The notes beneath the pieces were generated by a model. It was not told the origin of the DNA. It ran no database searches and saw only the letters and a program-made list of their open reading frames with translations. From Methyloceanibacter stevinii (lineage in GTDB: Bacteria; Pseudomonadota; Alphaproteobacteria; Rhizobiales; Methyloligellaceae), in assembly GCF_001723355.1 (NCBI RefSeq), contig NZ_LPWE01000014.1, positions 165,141 to 229,140 of the forward strand: a DNA stretch of 64,000 nucleotides, given 5' to 3'. Below, piece after piece: positions 55,757 through 64,000 of the stretch (its first letter is position 1; every line of letters starts with the position of its first letter). A program made the translations under genes and the position numbers.

Positions 55757-57016
55757 ATGCGCGGACGACTGCCTCCACAGGAACGGACCGAGTCCGTGAT
55801 CCCCATCGTCCTGGTCCTGGCGGCGATATGCTTCAACGCGGTCCTCGCCTTCATCAATGGCAACGTCACGAAGCTCAGCGCGCAGCACGTCATGCTCGTC
55901 GAGGCCGTGCTTGTGCTGGGGGCGCAGGCCTACGCGATTGTCCATTTCAACCGCCACATGACGCCTTGGTATGCGTTTATCGTGCTGGTCGGGCTGTTCA
56001 GCATCATCCGCATGGCCGCCATTGGAGAAGTGGAGCTGAAATATTTCAGAGACTTTCTCCTGATCCAGACATTCGTCGTGCTTGGCATGGCCTCGAGTTC
56101 GCGATTGGCCGTGCGGATGATGATGCTCGCATGCGCTATCGTCATTGCAGGCATCGCCCTCGAAGCGATTAGCGTATCCACGTTCAGCAAGCTGTTCGAC
56201 GTCAAGGACTACTACATCGCGACGCGCGGCATGGACTTCGGGGAGTTCACCTACGAGGATTCGGATCTGTATGTCAGCGCCACGCGATACCAGGGGCGCT
56301 TCATTCCGTTCTTCGGGCTGCATCGCATGTCGTCGATATTCTTGGAGCCTGTTTCGCTCGGAAACTTCGTGCTTATCGTGGTGTGCTTCGCGCTCGCGTT
56401 CTGGCGCGATCTGACCACACGGCAGCGGGTCTTCATTTGCCTTTCGGTGATCCTGATGATCGTGGCCAGCGATGGCCGCCAGGCAATCGCAACGTCCGCA
56501 CTGATCCTCGGGTTGGCTGTGTTCACGCGCATTGTCGTGCCCAATGTAGCGATCTTCATCCTGCCGCTCGTAATTCTTGGAGCGATTCTGGCAGTCGGAG
56601 TCTTGGACCTGCACAGCGGCGCCGACGACATGCCGGGTCGCCTCGCCTACACGGTCGAACTCATGGGCAGAATGCAGCCGATCGACTATTTCGGCCTTTC
56701 CGACCGGCTTGTGCCGGAAGCGGCGGACAGCGGGATCGTGTTCATGATCATCACCCATTCCATCGTCATCTTTGCCGTGCTGTGGATTCTGACCGTCGTC
56801 AGTCTCGACGGCAGCACGCGCGCGCGCGCCGACTACCTCAATAGCATCTGGCTCTACCTGGCCCTTGCCATGCTGGTGAGCTACAGCTTCGTCAGCATCA
56901 AGACGGCCGCGCCGCTCTGGTTCCTCTATGGCGTGCTGGCCGGACCTGTCACAAGCGAAGTCCGCGTGCGTCCCCGGGTACCACTTCGACCTGTAGCCCG
57001 TCATGAAGCAGCCTAA
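55757..57016 (+). CDS. Polysaccharide polymerase (Wzy/GumE-like)
   Basis: The 419-residue hydrophobic protein has about ten to eleven membrane helices with a large central loop (residues ~165-190, GEFTYEDSDLYVSATRYQGR) containing RxxG-like FIPFFGLHRMSSIFLEPVSLGNF. Wzy-type polymerases are recognised by this topology rather than by conserved residues. Its ATG follows the PIG-L stop by one base, and its end overlaps the GH5 gene by 14 bases. It would polymerise repeat units in the periplasm. Confidence 0.8.
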   Translation: MRGRLPPQERTESVIPIVLVLAAICFNAVLAFINGNVTKLSAQHVMLVEAVLVLGAQAYAIVHFNRHMTPWYAFIVLVGLFSIIRMAAIGEVELKYFRDFLLIQTFVVLGMASSSRLAVRMMMLACAIVIAGIALEAISVSTFSKLFDVKDYYIATRGMDFGEFTYEDSDLYVSATRYQGRFIPFFGLHRMSSIFLEPVSLGNFVLIVVCFALAFWRDLTTRQRVFICLSVILMIVASDGRQAIATSALILGLAVFTRIVVPNVAIFILPLVILGAILAVGVLDLHSGADDMPGRLAYTVELMGRMQPIDYFGLSDRLVPEAADSGIVFMIITHSIVIFAVLWILTVVSLDGSTRARADYLNSIWLYLALAMLVSYSFVSIKTAAPLWFLYGVLAGPVTSEVRVRPRVPLRPVARHEAA

Positions 57017-58079
57017 CCCAAGCCGTCGGGACCTGCTGACCGCGGCGGCCGGCTGTGCCCTTTCGGCCGGCGGCTTTGTCAGGACGTGCGCCGCAGCGGC
57101 AGGCGGTCACGCGGACCGTTGGACGGACACGCCGTTCCTGGCGGGCGTGAACATGGCGGGCGCGGACTTCGGCTACGTCATCCCGGGCGTCTTCGGCACC
57201 AACTACACCTACCCGACCTGTGAGGAGATTTCCTACTACCGCGGTCTCGGGTTCAACGTGATCCGCCTGCCTTTCCTGTGGGAACGCCTGCAGCCGGATC
57301 TCTATTCGGCCTTCGATGTCGAGGAATGGGAGCGCTTCAGAACGGTCCTCGTCTGCGCACTCAACGAGGGGCTGCACGTCATTCTCGATCCGCACAACAA
57401 CGCAAAGCGGCGGATCAGTGCCGATGGCTTCAGCAAGCAGCACTTCATCGGCACATCGGAAGTCCCGACGGACGCCTTTATCCAGTTCTGGCTCGAACTG
57501 ATCCGGCGGGCCCCGTCCAAGCAGGTCATCTACGGACTGATGAACGAGCCGGTCGATATCTCCGCGCAAGCTTGGTTCGACATTGCGCAAACCTGCATCA
57601 ATGCTATCCGCCAGACCGGGGCGACAAACATGATCCTCGCGCCGGGAACGATGTGGACTAGCGCTCATCTATGGCAGCAGGGCGGAAACGAGATCTTTTC
57701 CGATCTCGTCGATCCCATCGGCTACACGGCCATCGAAGTCCACCAGTATTTCGACGGAGACTCGTCGGGACGGACCGGTGAGGCTGTCTCCCCGACAATC
57801 GGGATTGAGAGAATAGCCGAATTCGAGGCCTGGGCGCGGCGGCACAATCGCAAGGCGTTCCTCGGCGAATTCGGTCCCAGCCCGGATCCCGTCAATCTTC
57901 AGGCTCTCGAGAGACTCCTGGAGCACATCTCCGAAAATCGCGACGTTTGGATCGGTTGGACAGCTTGGGCGGCGGGACCTTGGTGGCCCGACGATTTTCC
58001 GTTCAAGCTCGATTACCTGCCATCGACAGTGATCCCGCCCCAAACGCGCGTGCTGATGGATTTCGCACGGAAACGCTAG
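57003..58079 (+). CDS. GH5 family glycoside hydrolase (endoglucanase-like)
   Basis: The 358-residue protein has a Tat signal (SRRDLLTAAAGCALSAGG), a GVNMAGADFG strand and a (beta/alpha)8 barrel with the GH5 catalytic pair: YGLMNEPVDI (acid/base Glu) and AFLGEFGPSPD (nucleophile Glu). His and Trp neighbours (EVHQYFDGD, IGWTAWAAGPWW) fit beta-1,4-glucanases. Encoded within the exopolysaccharide operon, it probably trims or releases the polymer, and hints that the polymer contains beta-glucosidic bonds. Confidence 0.9.
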   Translation: MKQPNPSRRDLLTAAAGCALSAGGFVRTCAAAAGGHADRWTDTPFLAGVNMAGADFGYVIPGVFGTNYTYPTCEEISYYRGLGFNVIRLPFLWERLQPDLYSAFDVEEWERFRTVLVCALNEGLHVILDPHNNAKRRISADGFSKQHFIGTSEVPTDAFIQFWLELIRRAPSKQVIYGLMNEPVDISAQAWFDIAQTCINAIRQTGATNMILAPGTMWTSAHLWQQGGNEIFSDLVDPIGYTAIEVHQYFDGDSSGRTGEAVSPTIGIERIAEFEAWARRHNRKAFLGEFGPSPDPVNLQALERLLEHISENRDVWIGWTAWAAGPWWPDDFPFKLDYLPSTVIPPQTRVLMDFARKR

Positions 58080-58112
58080 CGCGCAAGTCTTGGCGCGTGC
58101 ACGCCTTAAGCC

Positions 58113-59630
58113 TCAGTACTGTGCGTAGTCGACCACGTCGGAGTCGCGGCCACGGCCGCGAAACAGCAGCAGGCGCCAATTGGTGATGACGAAGCCGATG
58201 AACAGGCCGAAGACGAGGCCCATCGCCGCCAGGAGCGGAGTCGGCGGCGGGAAGACTTTCTTGCGCAACGTGCTGGGATCGGAAATGACGCGGACATTGG
58301 CCGTGTTCAGCTCAGCCTGCTCTCGGGCTTGAGAGGCCCGCGTGTCGGCGTCGCGATAAAGCTGACGCGCCGTCTCCAGCCGCCGCTCCATGCCGCGCAA
58401 GGTGATCTGCGCCTGGTTCGCCGTTTTGAGACGCTCACGTTCCGCATCGACGAGTTTGGAGAGGGCCTCCTCGTTTTCCTTGGCACGCTGGTAGTCCACG
58501 CGGAGAGACTCGCCGATCCGCGTCAGTTCGGCTTTGATTTCCGAATTCAGCTTCGCCTCGCTGTCACGCAATGAACGCGTCGTCGGATGGGACGGCTGCA
58601 ACTGCGCCTCAAGGACCGCCTTTTGTTGGACGAGGCGCGCGAGTAGGCCGCGAAGCTCACGAAGCGTTTCGGACGCGACGGCTTCGGGCAGCTGGCCGAG
58701 GTCTCCCTTCGCCGCAAGCACCGCATCGAACCGGGCCTTGACCTGTGCCGTCTCGGCCTGCGCATCGATCAACTTCGTGCTGAGTTCTGACAGCTGCCGC
58801 TCGGAGACGATCTGACCTCCAACGCCGGTCAGCTGGTTCTCGGCCTTGTAGTCCTCGATCTCCTGCTCGATCTTTTCGACGTTCAGGCGCAGTCTCTCGA
58901 TGCCCCCCTGTAGATCGAGGCTTGTCCGGCTCGCAACGTCGGAACGCGATTCCTCCTGATACTTGAGAAACGCGTCCACGAGCGCACTCAGGATCTCGCT
59001 TGCCTTCGACCGCTCGTCGGCGGTGGCGGACGCCTCGATGATGTAGGAACGATCGATCAGATCGACGCCGATCGCGCGCCGCAAATTCTCCAGCGTCACG
59101 GCCTCCACGGCGGCCGGGCTGTTGTCCTCGCCTCCGGGCGCGATGATGGACTTCAGAGCCTGAGCAAGCTCTCCAAAAATTGTCTGAGGCGTGCCGTTGA
59201 ACTCGGGATCGTCCACGAGATGCAGCTTCGCGACGACCTTTCTCAGAAGGTTGTCGGACCGCAGGACCAATGCCTGCGATCTGACAAGCGTCGTGCCGAT
59301 ATTCTGCGCCTCGGTCTCAGGGGTTACCTGGTTCTCGAGGACCTGCAGATCGCGGGGATCGAAATAGAGCTGCGCGGTCGCCTTGTAGCTCGGTGGCAGC
59401 AGCAGTCCCAAGACCACGGCCACGACGGCCCCGACCAGCCCCCAAGCGAGAATGGTCCAAAGGCGCGGGCCAACGAACGTTGAGTAGAACGAAATCGGCT
59501 CGGGCTCCAAATACTCTTCCGGCTCCAAGTAGTCTTCCGTCTCGTGAACGGCGTGCTCGGGCGCGGCCTGCCAATCGCGGGCGACTCTGAGATGTTGATT
59601 CACGCGAGACACACGCTCCTCGTCGGTCAT
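58113..59630 (-). CDS. Chain-length determinant / GumC-like protein
   Basis: The 505-residue protein has two membrane segments (residues ~57-80, TILAWGLVGAVVAVVLGLLLPPSYKATAQL, and ~472-492, FPPPTPLLAAMGLVFGLFIGFVITNW) enclosing a large periplasmic region with Wzz domain and a long coiled coil (~200-430), ending PPPTPLLA. No Walker motifs follow, so the tyrosine-kinase domain is absent or separate. It would set chain length and couple to an outer-membrane export protein. ATG 59630 is chosen by its fit to the acidic cytoplasmic N-terminus. Confidence 0.85.
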   Translation of the reverse strand: MTDEERVSRVNQHLRVARDWQAAPEHAVHETEDYLEPEEYLEPEPISFYSTFVGPRLWTILAWGLVGAVVAVVLGLLLPPSYKATAQLYFDPRDLQVLENQVTPETEAQNIGTTLVRSQALVLRSDNLLRKVVAKLHLVDDPEFNGTPQTIFGELAQALKSIIAPGGEDNSPAAVEAVTLENLRRAIGVDLIDRSYIIEASATADERSKASEILSALVDAFLKYQEESRSDVASRTSLDLQGGIERLRLNVEKIEQEIEDYKAENQLTGVGGQIVSERQLSELSTKLIDAQAETAQVKARFDAVLAAKGDLGQLPEAVASETLRELRGLLARLVQQKAVLEAQLQPSHPTTRSLRDSEAKLNSEIKAELTRIGESLRVDYQRAKENEEALSKLVDAERERLKTANQAQITLRGMERRLETARQLYRDADTRASQAREQAELNTANVRVISDPSTLRKKVFPPPTPLLAAMGLVFGLFIGFVITNWRLLLFRGRGRDSDVVDYAQY

Positions 59631-59903
59631 AGGCTTTGTGCCTACCCGGAAGTCCCACAAAGATTGGCCTTGGTGAGGCCCCGCCATTCTACTAGTCGGC
59701 CAGGAACCTGTCATCGATAAGAATGGCGGCAACAAGTTAAGTATTGCCTGCCGAACCCTGTGCCAAAAACGGGCACGTCTTAAGGTCCTGCTTGCGCGCG
59801 CCTCTCGGCGATGACGGCCATGGGCGGTTAACGGCAAATAAACCCGGAACCGGCAGCGAATTGATCGAGAAGCCGCGAGCACGGCCAACAGTTGAGAGGC
59901 TCC

Positions 59904-60656
59904 ATGATCCAGCATCCGCATCAGACCGAAGCCACCGGGCACACGGAGGGTGGATCGGGGCAACCCTCGGCGCGCTGTTTGGGGCTGGTCCCATGCAGCC
60001 GCAAATGGGTGCTCGGGCTGATCGGCCTCGGCGTTGCCCTGTGCGTCATCGCCGTGGGGGTCGTCGCTATCGAGCGGCTGACACGCACCGAGCGCAGCGA
60101 ACGTGCAGCCGCGGCGCATACGGATGAGCTGTATCGTGACCCGGCTAGCCTCGTTGTCGGCAATCCTGAAGGCGACGTGAGCATCGTCGCCTTCCACGAC
60201 TACAACTGCCCCGACTGCCGGGCGGGGGCCCCCGAACTCGTACGGCTGACGGACGAGGACGGACAGGTCAAGCTGATCCTGAAGGACCTTCCCGTGCTTG
60301 GCCGGGACTCGGAGGACGTCGCGCGCATTGTTCTTGCCGCAGAGCGCCAAGGCGGTGCGCTGGAACTGCATCGGCGCCTTGAAACCATCCAGGGGCGCGC
60401 GTCCAAGTTTCGGGCGTTGAAAATCGCGGACGAACTCGGTCTCGACCAGTCCCGCCTGGAGCGCGACATGAACGATCCCGAGATTTCGTCCGTACTCGCT
60501 GCAAACAAACAGCTTGCCGGCGAGCTTGGAATCAGGGGTGTCCCCTTCTATCTCGTGGGAGACCAGGTCTGGTCCGCGCCGCCGTCTGAGTTCTACTCGT
60601 CGCTGAAAGAGCAGGTGGCGCGCGTGCGGTCGGAGGGCTGCGGCACGGGCTGTTGA
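59904..60656 (+). CDS. DsbA-like thiol:disulphide protein, membrane-anchored
   Basis: The 250-residue protein has one N-terminal membrane helix (VLGLIGLGVALCVIAVGVVAI) and a periplasmic thioredoxin-like domain with the active site CPDC (VAFHDYNCPDCRAG), Pro-loop GIRGVPFYLVGDQ and an inserted helical domain. It resembles DsbA-type (DSBA/FrnE-like) oxidoreductases. Its place inside the exopolysaccharide locus, divergent from the GumC-like gene, suggests a partner with disulphides among the periplasmic proteins, for example the exported GH5. A second Cys pair is at the very end (EGCGTGC). Confidence 0.87.
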   Translation: MIQHPHQTEATGHTEGGSGQPSARCLGLVPCSRKWVLGLIGLGVALCVIAVGVVAIERLTRTERSERAAAAHTDELYRDPASLVVGNPEGDVSIVAFHDYNCPDCRAGAPELVRLTDEDGQVKLILKDLPVLGRDSEDVARIVLAAERQGGALELHRRLETIQGRASKFRALKIADELGLDQSRLERDMNDPEISSVLAANKQLAGELGIRGVPFYLVGDQVWSAPPSEFYSSLKEQVARVRSEGCGTGC

Positions 60657-60711
60657 GTGTGAGCGGCCATGGCTGTCACTCGCCACGCGAGCCGGCGCGG
60701 GTGGGGCGCTC

Positions 60712-62178
60712 CTAAAGCGCGTTCCGATAGGCTCTCGGCGACACGATCGTGAGCAGAAGGATGTAGAAGTCGAAGAGCATCGACCAATTGTCGATGTAGT
60801 AGATATCGTGATCGACGCGCCCCTCGATTTTCTCGATCGAGTCCGTCGGCCCCCGGTAACCGTTCACCTGAGCCCAGCCCGTGATACCGGGCTTGATGTT
60901 GTGGCGCCGCGCGTAGGACGCCACCAGCGTCTCGAAATCCCGGTCGTGCGTGGTCGCATGGGGTCTCGGACCCACCAGCGACATGTTTCCCCGAAGGACG
61001 TTGACCAGCTGAGGCAGTTCGTCGAGGTTCCAGCGCCGCAGGTATTGCCCGATCTTGGTGAAACGCTGATCGCCACTCACGGCCTGGCTGACTTCTGCGC
61101 CGTCCTCGGTGGTGGTCATCGTACGAAACTTGTAGATCTGGAACTCTTTCTGATTGGAGCCCAGGCGTCCCTGCCGGAAGAGCACCGGACCGGGGGAGTC
61201 CAGCTTGATCAGCACGGCAACGGCAATGAACACCGGCAGAGCCAGCAGGAGTCCGATCGTGGCGCCAACGAGGTCCACGGTGCGCTTGGCGAGAACCTCC
61301 AAGACCGTCAGCGGCGGCCGCGCCAAGTTCAGCGTCGCCAGTGAGCCCAGCCGCGACATCGGCAGCTGGAAGAAGCGATCCATGATCGTCTCGGGCACCA
61401 AGCGAACTCTCACCGGCGCCGTCTTGAACATTTCCGCAATCGTGTTGATCGCGTTCACGTAGGACCACGGGACGAGGATCACGACCTCCTCGACGTCCGA
61501 CTGCCGGACGCGCTTGATCGTGTGCCCAATCGCGTCTTCCAGAGCGGCCCGGCCGAGAGCCGTGTCCGCCAGAACATGTTCGGGCCAGTTCACCACGCCG
61601 CTGACAATGAGCCCGAGATCCGCAGGCCGGTGGTGATCCCGAAACTCCGCGATCCTGTCGGGTGTGCCCACCAGAAGCGCGCGATGAACCGCCAGCGCTC
61701 CCGAGCTGTAGCCTTCGCGAATGGACCGACGCCAGAATGACTGCCACGTGACCAGGACCGGCAGGCCAACCACGTAGTAGAGGACGACCGCGCCACGCGA
61801 GTAATCCGCCGAGACCTTCATGAAGAAAGCGATGACGATGATGCCGAGGAAGGTCGCGTTCCAGAGATAAAACTCGTAGCGCAGCGTGCCCTTGGGCTTG
61901 GACGGGTCATAGGACTTGGCCTGACGAAGAACCAGGCGTAGGCCCGCGACCCCGAGGCCAAGGTGAAAATACGACAGCACGGGACCGCTTTGCCCGTAAA
62001 TGGCCCAATGATAGGCAAGCCCCGACAACACCGCGAGACCCACGATAACGAGGGCATCGGCCAGCGGCCAAAGCGCGCTCAGCGTGCGCCCGAGCAGCAG
62101 GGGCACTCGGTACGACGGGCGAGTCGACCGCGAGGTGTCGGGCACCGGGTCGGTTTTGACGGTTAGCGTGTCGGACAT
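60712..62178 (-). CDS. Exopolysaccharide priming glycosyltransferase (ExoY/GumD family)
   Basis: The 488-residue protein has an N-terminal membrane region of five helices, a central nucleotide-binding-like domain and a C-terminal bacterial sugar transferase: KRTVDLVGATIGLLLALPVF, FKxRTM-like YKFRTMTTTEDG, RRWNLDELPQLVNVLRG and NMSLVGPRPHAT. Such enzymes put glucose-1-phosphate or galactose-1-phosphate on undecaprenyl phosphate, the first step of the repeat unit. The region upstream (62179-62513) is AT-rich. Confidence 0.92.
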   Translation of the reverse strand: MSDTLTVKTDPVPDTSRSTRPSYRVPLLLGRTLSALWPLADALVIVGLAVLSGLAYHWAIYGQSGPVLSYFHLGLGVAGLRLVLRQAKSYDPSKPKGTLRYEFYLWNATFLGIIVIAFFMKVSADYSRGAVVLYYVVGLPVLVTWQSFWRRSIREGYSSGALAVHRALLVGTPDRIAEFRDHHRPADLGLIVSGVVNWPEHVLADTALGRAALEDAIGHTIKRVRQSDVEEVVILVPWSYVNAINTIAEMFKTAPVRVRLVPETIMDRFFQLPMSRLGSLATLNLARPPLTVLEVLAKRTVDLVGATIGLLLALPVFIAVAVLIKLDSPGPVLFRQGRLGSNQKEFQIYKFRTMTTTEDGAEVSQAVSGDQRFTKIGQYLRRWNLDELPQLVNVLRGNMSLVGPRPHATTHDRDFETLVASYARRHNIKPGITGWAQVNGYRGPTDSIEKIEGRVDHDIYYIDNWSMLFDFYILLLTIVSPRAYRNAL

Positions 62179-62513
62179 GGCTTAGTACGGCGCTGGTTGA
62201 TCCCTCTCGAACCGTCGAGAGTTGGGCCTCGGGAGGGACCAGTGCAAGATGTACGCCCGGCGGCCACGCCCCTGGAAGGTGACAAATCGTCCGCCGACGG
62301 AGTTCATAGTACGTTGATTTTTAATGCATTTTTCGAGAGAACCCGGCCCGGACCGGGCGATTTTAATAATCGGTAACCTGTCTCAAAATGATAAGTCCGG
62401 CCGCCCGCCGGTTCCGGTTTGGGGCAGTGGTGCCGATAAGGACCGACCATGGCAGCGGTCGAGCATCGACCTGGACCGCAGAACGCCGTCTGGATCCCGC
62501 GCCCACGGCGGGA
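62179..62513. other. AT-rich promoter region of the priming transferase gene
   Basis: The intergenic block between the GNAT-like gene end and the priming transferase start contains an AT-rich patch around 62311-62375 (TTGATTTTTAATGCATTTTTCG) unusual for this GC-rich window, and a CCCGG-CCCGGA-CCGGG hairpin (62342-62357). No gene is seen. AT-rich patches like this are typical binding places for Ros/MucR-type regulators of exopolysaccharide, but no defined site is claimed. Confidence 0.5.
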
Positions 62514-63596
62514 TCAAGTGCGTTTTTTCAAAGACCTTGTCCGTTTGATGCGCTTCAGCTCTGCCAGTGCCCCGGAGGCTGCGCTGGCGAGAACTGCAAG
62601 CGGACCGGGGCCTATCCAGGCCATGTACATGGGCAGGGCCTGGGTCCCAAACTCCGTCTTGTAAGCCTCGTCGCCGATCGTGAAGTCATAGACCGTTTCG
62701 CCCCGGTCGATGGCAGCCTCGATCGAATGCTCCATGATCAGCTTGCCCGCAGAAACGTTGCGGAACGCCGGGAAGTTGAACCCTGTGAGCAAGAGGTGGA
62801 ACCGCCCGCCATGGGACAGGCCAAAGATGATGGCCGCGTCTTTACCGCCGCAGGTCAGCAGTTGGGTCCGTGCAAACCCGGACCGACACCCCTCGACGGC
62901 GACATCCCTGTAGAAGTTGAAGTAGCGCTCGTTCTTGAGAGGATCGTCGGGCAAGCGGCCCTCGCGGAAAGACTTGAGGGCCGAAAAGACGTCGCCGATC
63001 GATTCGGCGTCCGTCAGTTCCTTGAACTCGACGGCGCCCATTTTCGCCAAGGCCCGGCCCTTTCGGTCCAGGAAGCGGACAAAGCTTTTGCTGAGCGCGT
63101 CTTTGCGCCATGCGGAATACGGACCGTGCAGTTGAACCTCATGGGAATGGAAGCCCATGAAGTCCGAAGGCAGAATTTGACGGAGCCCGAGGCTCTCAAG
63201 CGTGTCGCCGCGCATCTTCTGCAGGCGTCCAACCACCGCGGGCCGGATCGCATGCCGCAACAGCCCAACAATGTTCGGCTGGCCCCCGAGCTTTGGCTCC
63301 AGAGACCGATCGACAATCGGCGCGTTGTAGTCGCTCACGCCCATATCGGCGTAGTCGACCGTCGCGACGGGGCCTAGCCCTCGCCGGATCAGGGGAAAGA
63401 CGACCTTCAGTTTCTGATCGGCACGCGTTCGGCCGGCTACGATCAGGGGTTCCGCGCCGCTGGGCGCGACCAGCTGCGCGTAAACGCGGTCCAGCCAGAT
63501 AGGGTGCTGGAAAGCCGTGGCCGATGATTGAGCGAAGAGTTGTTCGTACTCGTCGGAGCGAAAGTCGAACTCGCCTCGTTGTTCGAATTCAATCAT
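62514..63596 (-). CDS. GNAT/FemAB-like acyltransferase of exopolysaccharide locus
   Basis: The 360-residue protein has the double-GNAT (FemAB/CelD-like, PF13480) layout: a first half with AFQHPIWLDRVYAQLVAPSGAEPLIV and VATVDYADMGVSDYNAPIV, and a second with LTCGGKDAAIIFGLSHGGRFHLLLTGFN and SAGKLIMEHSIEAAIDRGETVYDFTIGDEAYKTEFG. These proteins transfer acyl groups to sugars or amino acids in exopolysaccharide and cellulose loci. It lies upstream of the priming transferase on the same strand and may belong to the same transcript. Confidence 0.85.
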   Translation of the reverse strand: MIEFEQRGEFDFRSDEYEQLFAQSSATAFQHPIWLDRVYAQLVAPSGAEPLIVAGRTRADQKLKVVFPLIRRGLGPVATVDYADMGVSDYNAPIVDRSLEPKLGGQPNIVGLLRHAIRPAVVGRLQKMRGDTLESLGLRQILPSDFMGFHSHEVQLHGPYSAWRKDALSKSFVRFLDRKGRALAKMGAVEFKELTDAESIGDVFSALKSFREGRLPDDPLKNERYFNFYRDVAVEGCRSGFARTQLLTCGGKDAAIIFGLSHGGRFHLLLTGFNFPAFRNVSAGKLIMEHSIEAAIDRGETVYDFTIGDEAYKTEFGTQALPMYMAWIGPGPLAVLASAASGALAELKRIKRTRSLKKRT

Positions 63597-63949
63597 ACGG
63601 ACCCTCCTCGGCCCCCAACACTCGCCTGCCCTGTGACGGGATCCGGGACGACGGGCGCCCCGACGGAGTGACTGAAATTTGTGTACGACAGATTACGCCG
63701 AGTTCGGACGACCGGCTTGGAGCACGGTTCTAGCCACAAGGCCGTTAATTCCGCGTGGACTCCGGAACTCCGTTGGCCTTTCGCGTACCCATCCGGCGGT
63801 TGCGCTGACGCCGGCGGGTGGCATCGCTAAGGGCCGGTCTGACCATACTGGGACATTCGCTCAGCATTTATTAACCATGCGAGGGGTAGGTTCGGGACAC
63901 ATCGACGTTGTCTGTCGGCGTCGTTAGCCGACGTCCTGGAGCCGTTTGT
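63597..63949. other. Intergenic region with leader hairpin
   Basis: About 350 bases lie between divergent genes. An AT-rich patch with TTATTAACC is at 63865-63880, and GTCGGC-GTCGTTA-GCCGAC (63914-63932) makes a perfect six-base hairpin just before the gene at 63950. The frames open here are not convincing genes. Confidence 0.45.
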
Positions 63950-64000
63950 ATGACCACGTGCCGTATCACGGTCAGTGCCAAGAAGATCCTCACCCTGTTG
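63950..64000 (+). CDS. Partial coding sequence at window edge
   Basis: A frame starts at ATG 63950 (MTTCRITVSAKKILTLL) and runs off the window. CTGGAG lies about 12 bases upstream. The Lys and hydrophobic residues fit the start of a signal or anchor sequence. Too short to identify; it may be another member of the exopolysaccharide locus. Confidence 0.4.
   Translation, partial: MTTCRITVSAKKILTLL

Noticed and set aside
55664..57004. 446-codon frame on the minus strand
   Set aside because: Antisense to the polymerase gene; His/Arg/Asp-rich composition and no family likeness.
1..64000. CRISPR array, transposase or phage genes
   Set aside because: No regularly spaced direct repeats with unique spacers and no recognisable transposase, integrase or phage structural gene was found.

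Overview
The window reads as chromosomal DNA of a GC-rich alphaproteobacterium, most likely of the Hyphomicrobiales (Rhizobiales). The basis is the gene families present (DUF3309, CsbD, DUF883, DUF2177, ChrR-type anti-sigma, opgG-opgH), the tight ATGA-overlapped operons, and two alphaproteobacterial promoter types that recur upstream of genes: GGAAC-N16-(C/T)GTT of the EcfG general stress response, and TGATCC-N18-TA of the RpoE/ChrR singlet-oxygen response. No rRNA, intact tRNA, CRISPR array, prophage or transposase gene was seen.

Layout. 0.1-7 kb: stress genes, namely an ECF sigma/anti-sigma pair, a PRC-barrel exported protein, tiny membrane proteins, YihY/BrkB, DUF883, a holin-like protein, CsbD, a class III nucleotide cyclase and a transglutaminase-like protein; several carry EcfG-type promoters. 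6.9-12.9 kb: a compact RpoE-ChrR module, rpoE-chrR-SDR facing DUF2177, FAD-oxidoreductase, DUF1365 and a Cfa-like methyltransferase, with three matched RpoE-type promoters. It resembles the furan-fatty-acid/singlet-oxygen regulon of Rhodobacter. 13-19 kb: ribokinase-like kinase and a yhiI-rbbA-yhhJ type ABC exporter. 19-22 kb: a prokaryotic pentameric ligand-gated ion channel and an ABC-F ATPase. 22-29 kb: a mosaic stretch with a tRNA-Ser 3' fragment, an alpha/beta hydrolase, a truncated glycosyltransferase, exported proteins, an anchored cytochrome c, a lipid kinase and a zinc-ribbon membrane protein. 29-33 kb: an MscS channel with a DUF3772-like N-terminus and a PLD-like protein. 33.7-36.3 kb: a zinc-protease-family/RimK/aspartoacylase-like operon. 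36.6-50.3 kb: CoA transferase, DD-carboxypeptidase-like enzyme, SH3 protein, periplasmic glucan genes opgG-opgH, metallophosphoesterase, cNMP-binding protein, AsmA, phosphoglycerate mutase and two uncharacterised proteins. 50.4-63.6 kb: an exopolysaccharide locus with methyltransferase, WecG-type transferase, flippase, GT4, PIG-L deacetylase, polymerase, GH5 glucanase, chain-length protein, DsbA-like protein, priming transferase and GNAT/FemAB-like acyltransferase.

How it fits together. Envelope defence dominates: glucans, mechanosensitive and ligand-gated channels, lipid modification, exopolysaccharide and stress-induced small membrane proteins. The EcfG-type promoters place opgGH, csbD, the lipid kinase and the first ECF sigma gene in one putative general-stress regulon, and the RpoE-type promoters tie membrane lipid modification to singlet oxygen.

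Caution on the sequence itself. Seventeen genes carry in total about 22 apparent indels, nearly all one missing base, including housekeeping genes such as gpmA. I read most of these as sequencing or assembly errors and give the restored gene span, with the approximate position of each break.
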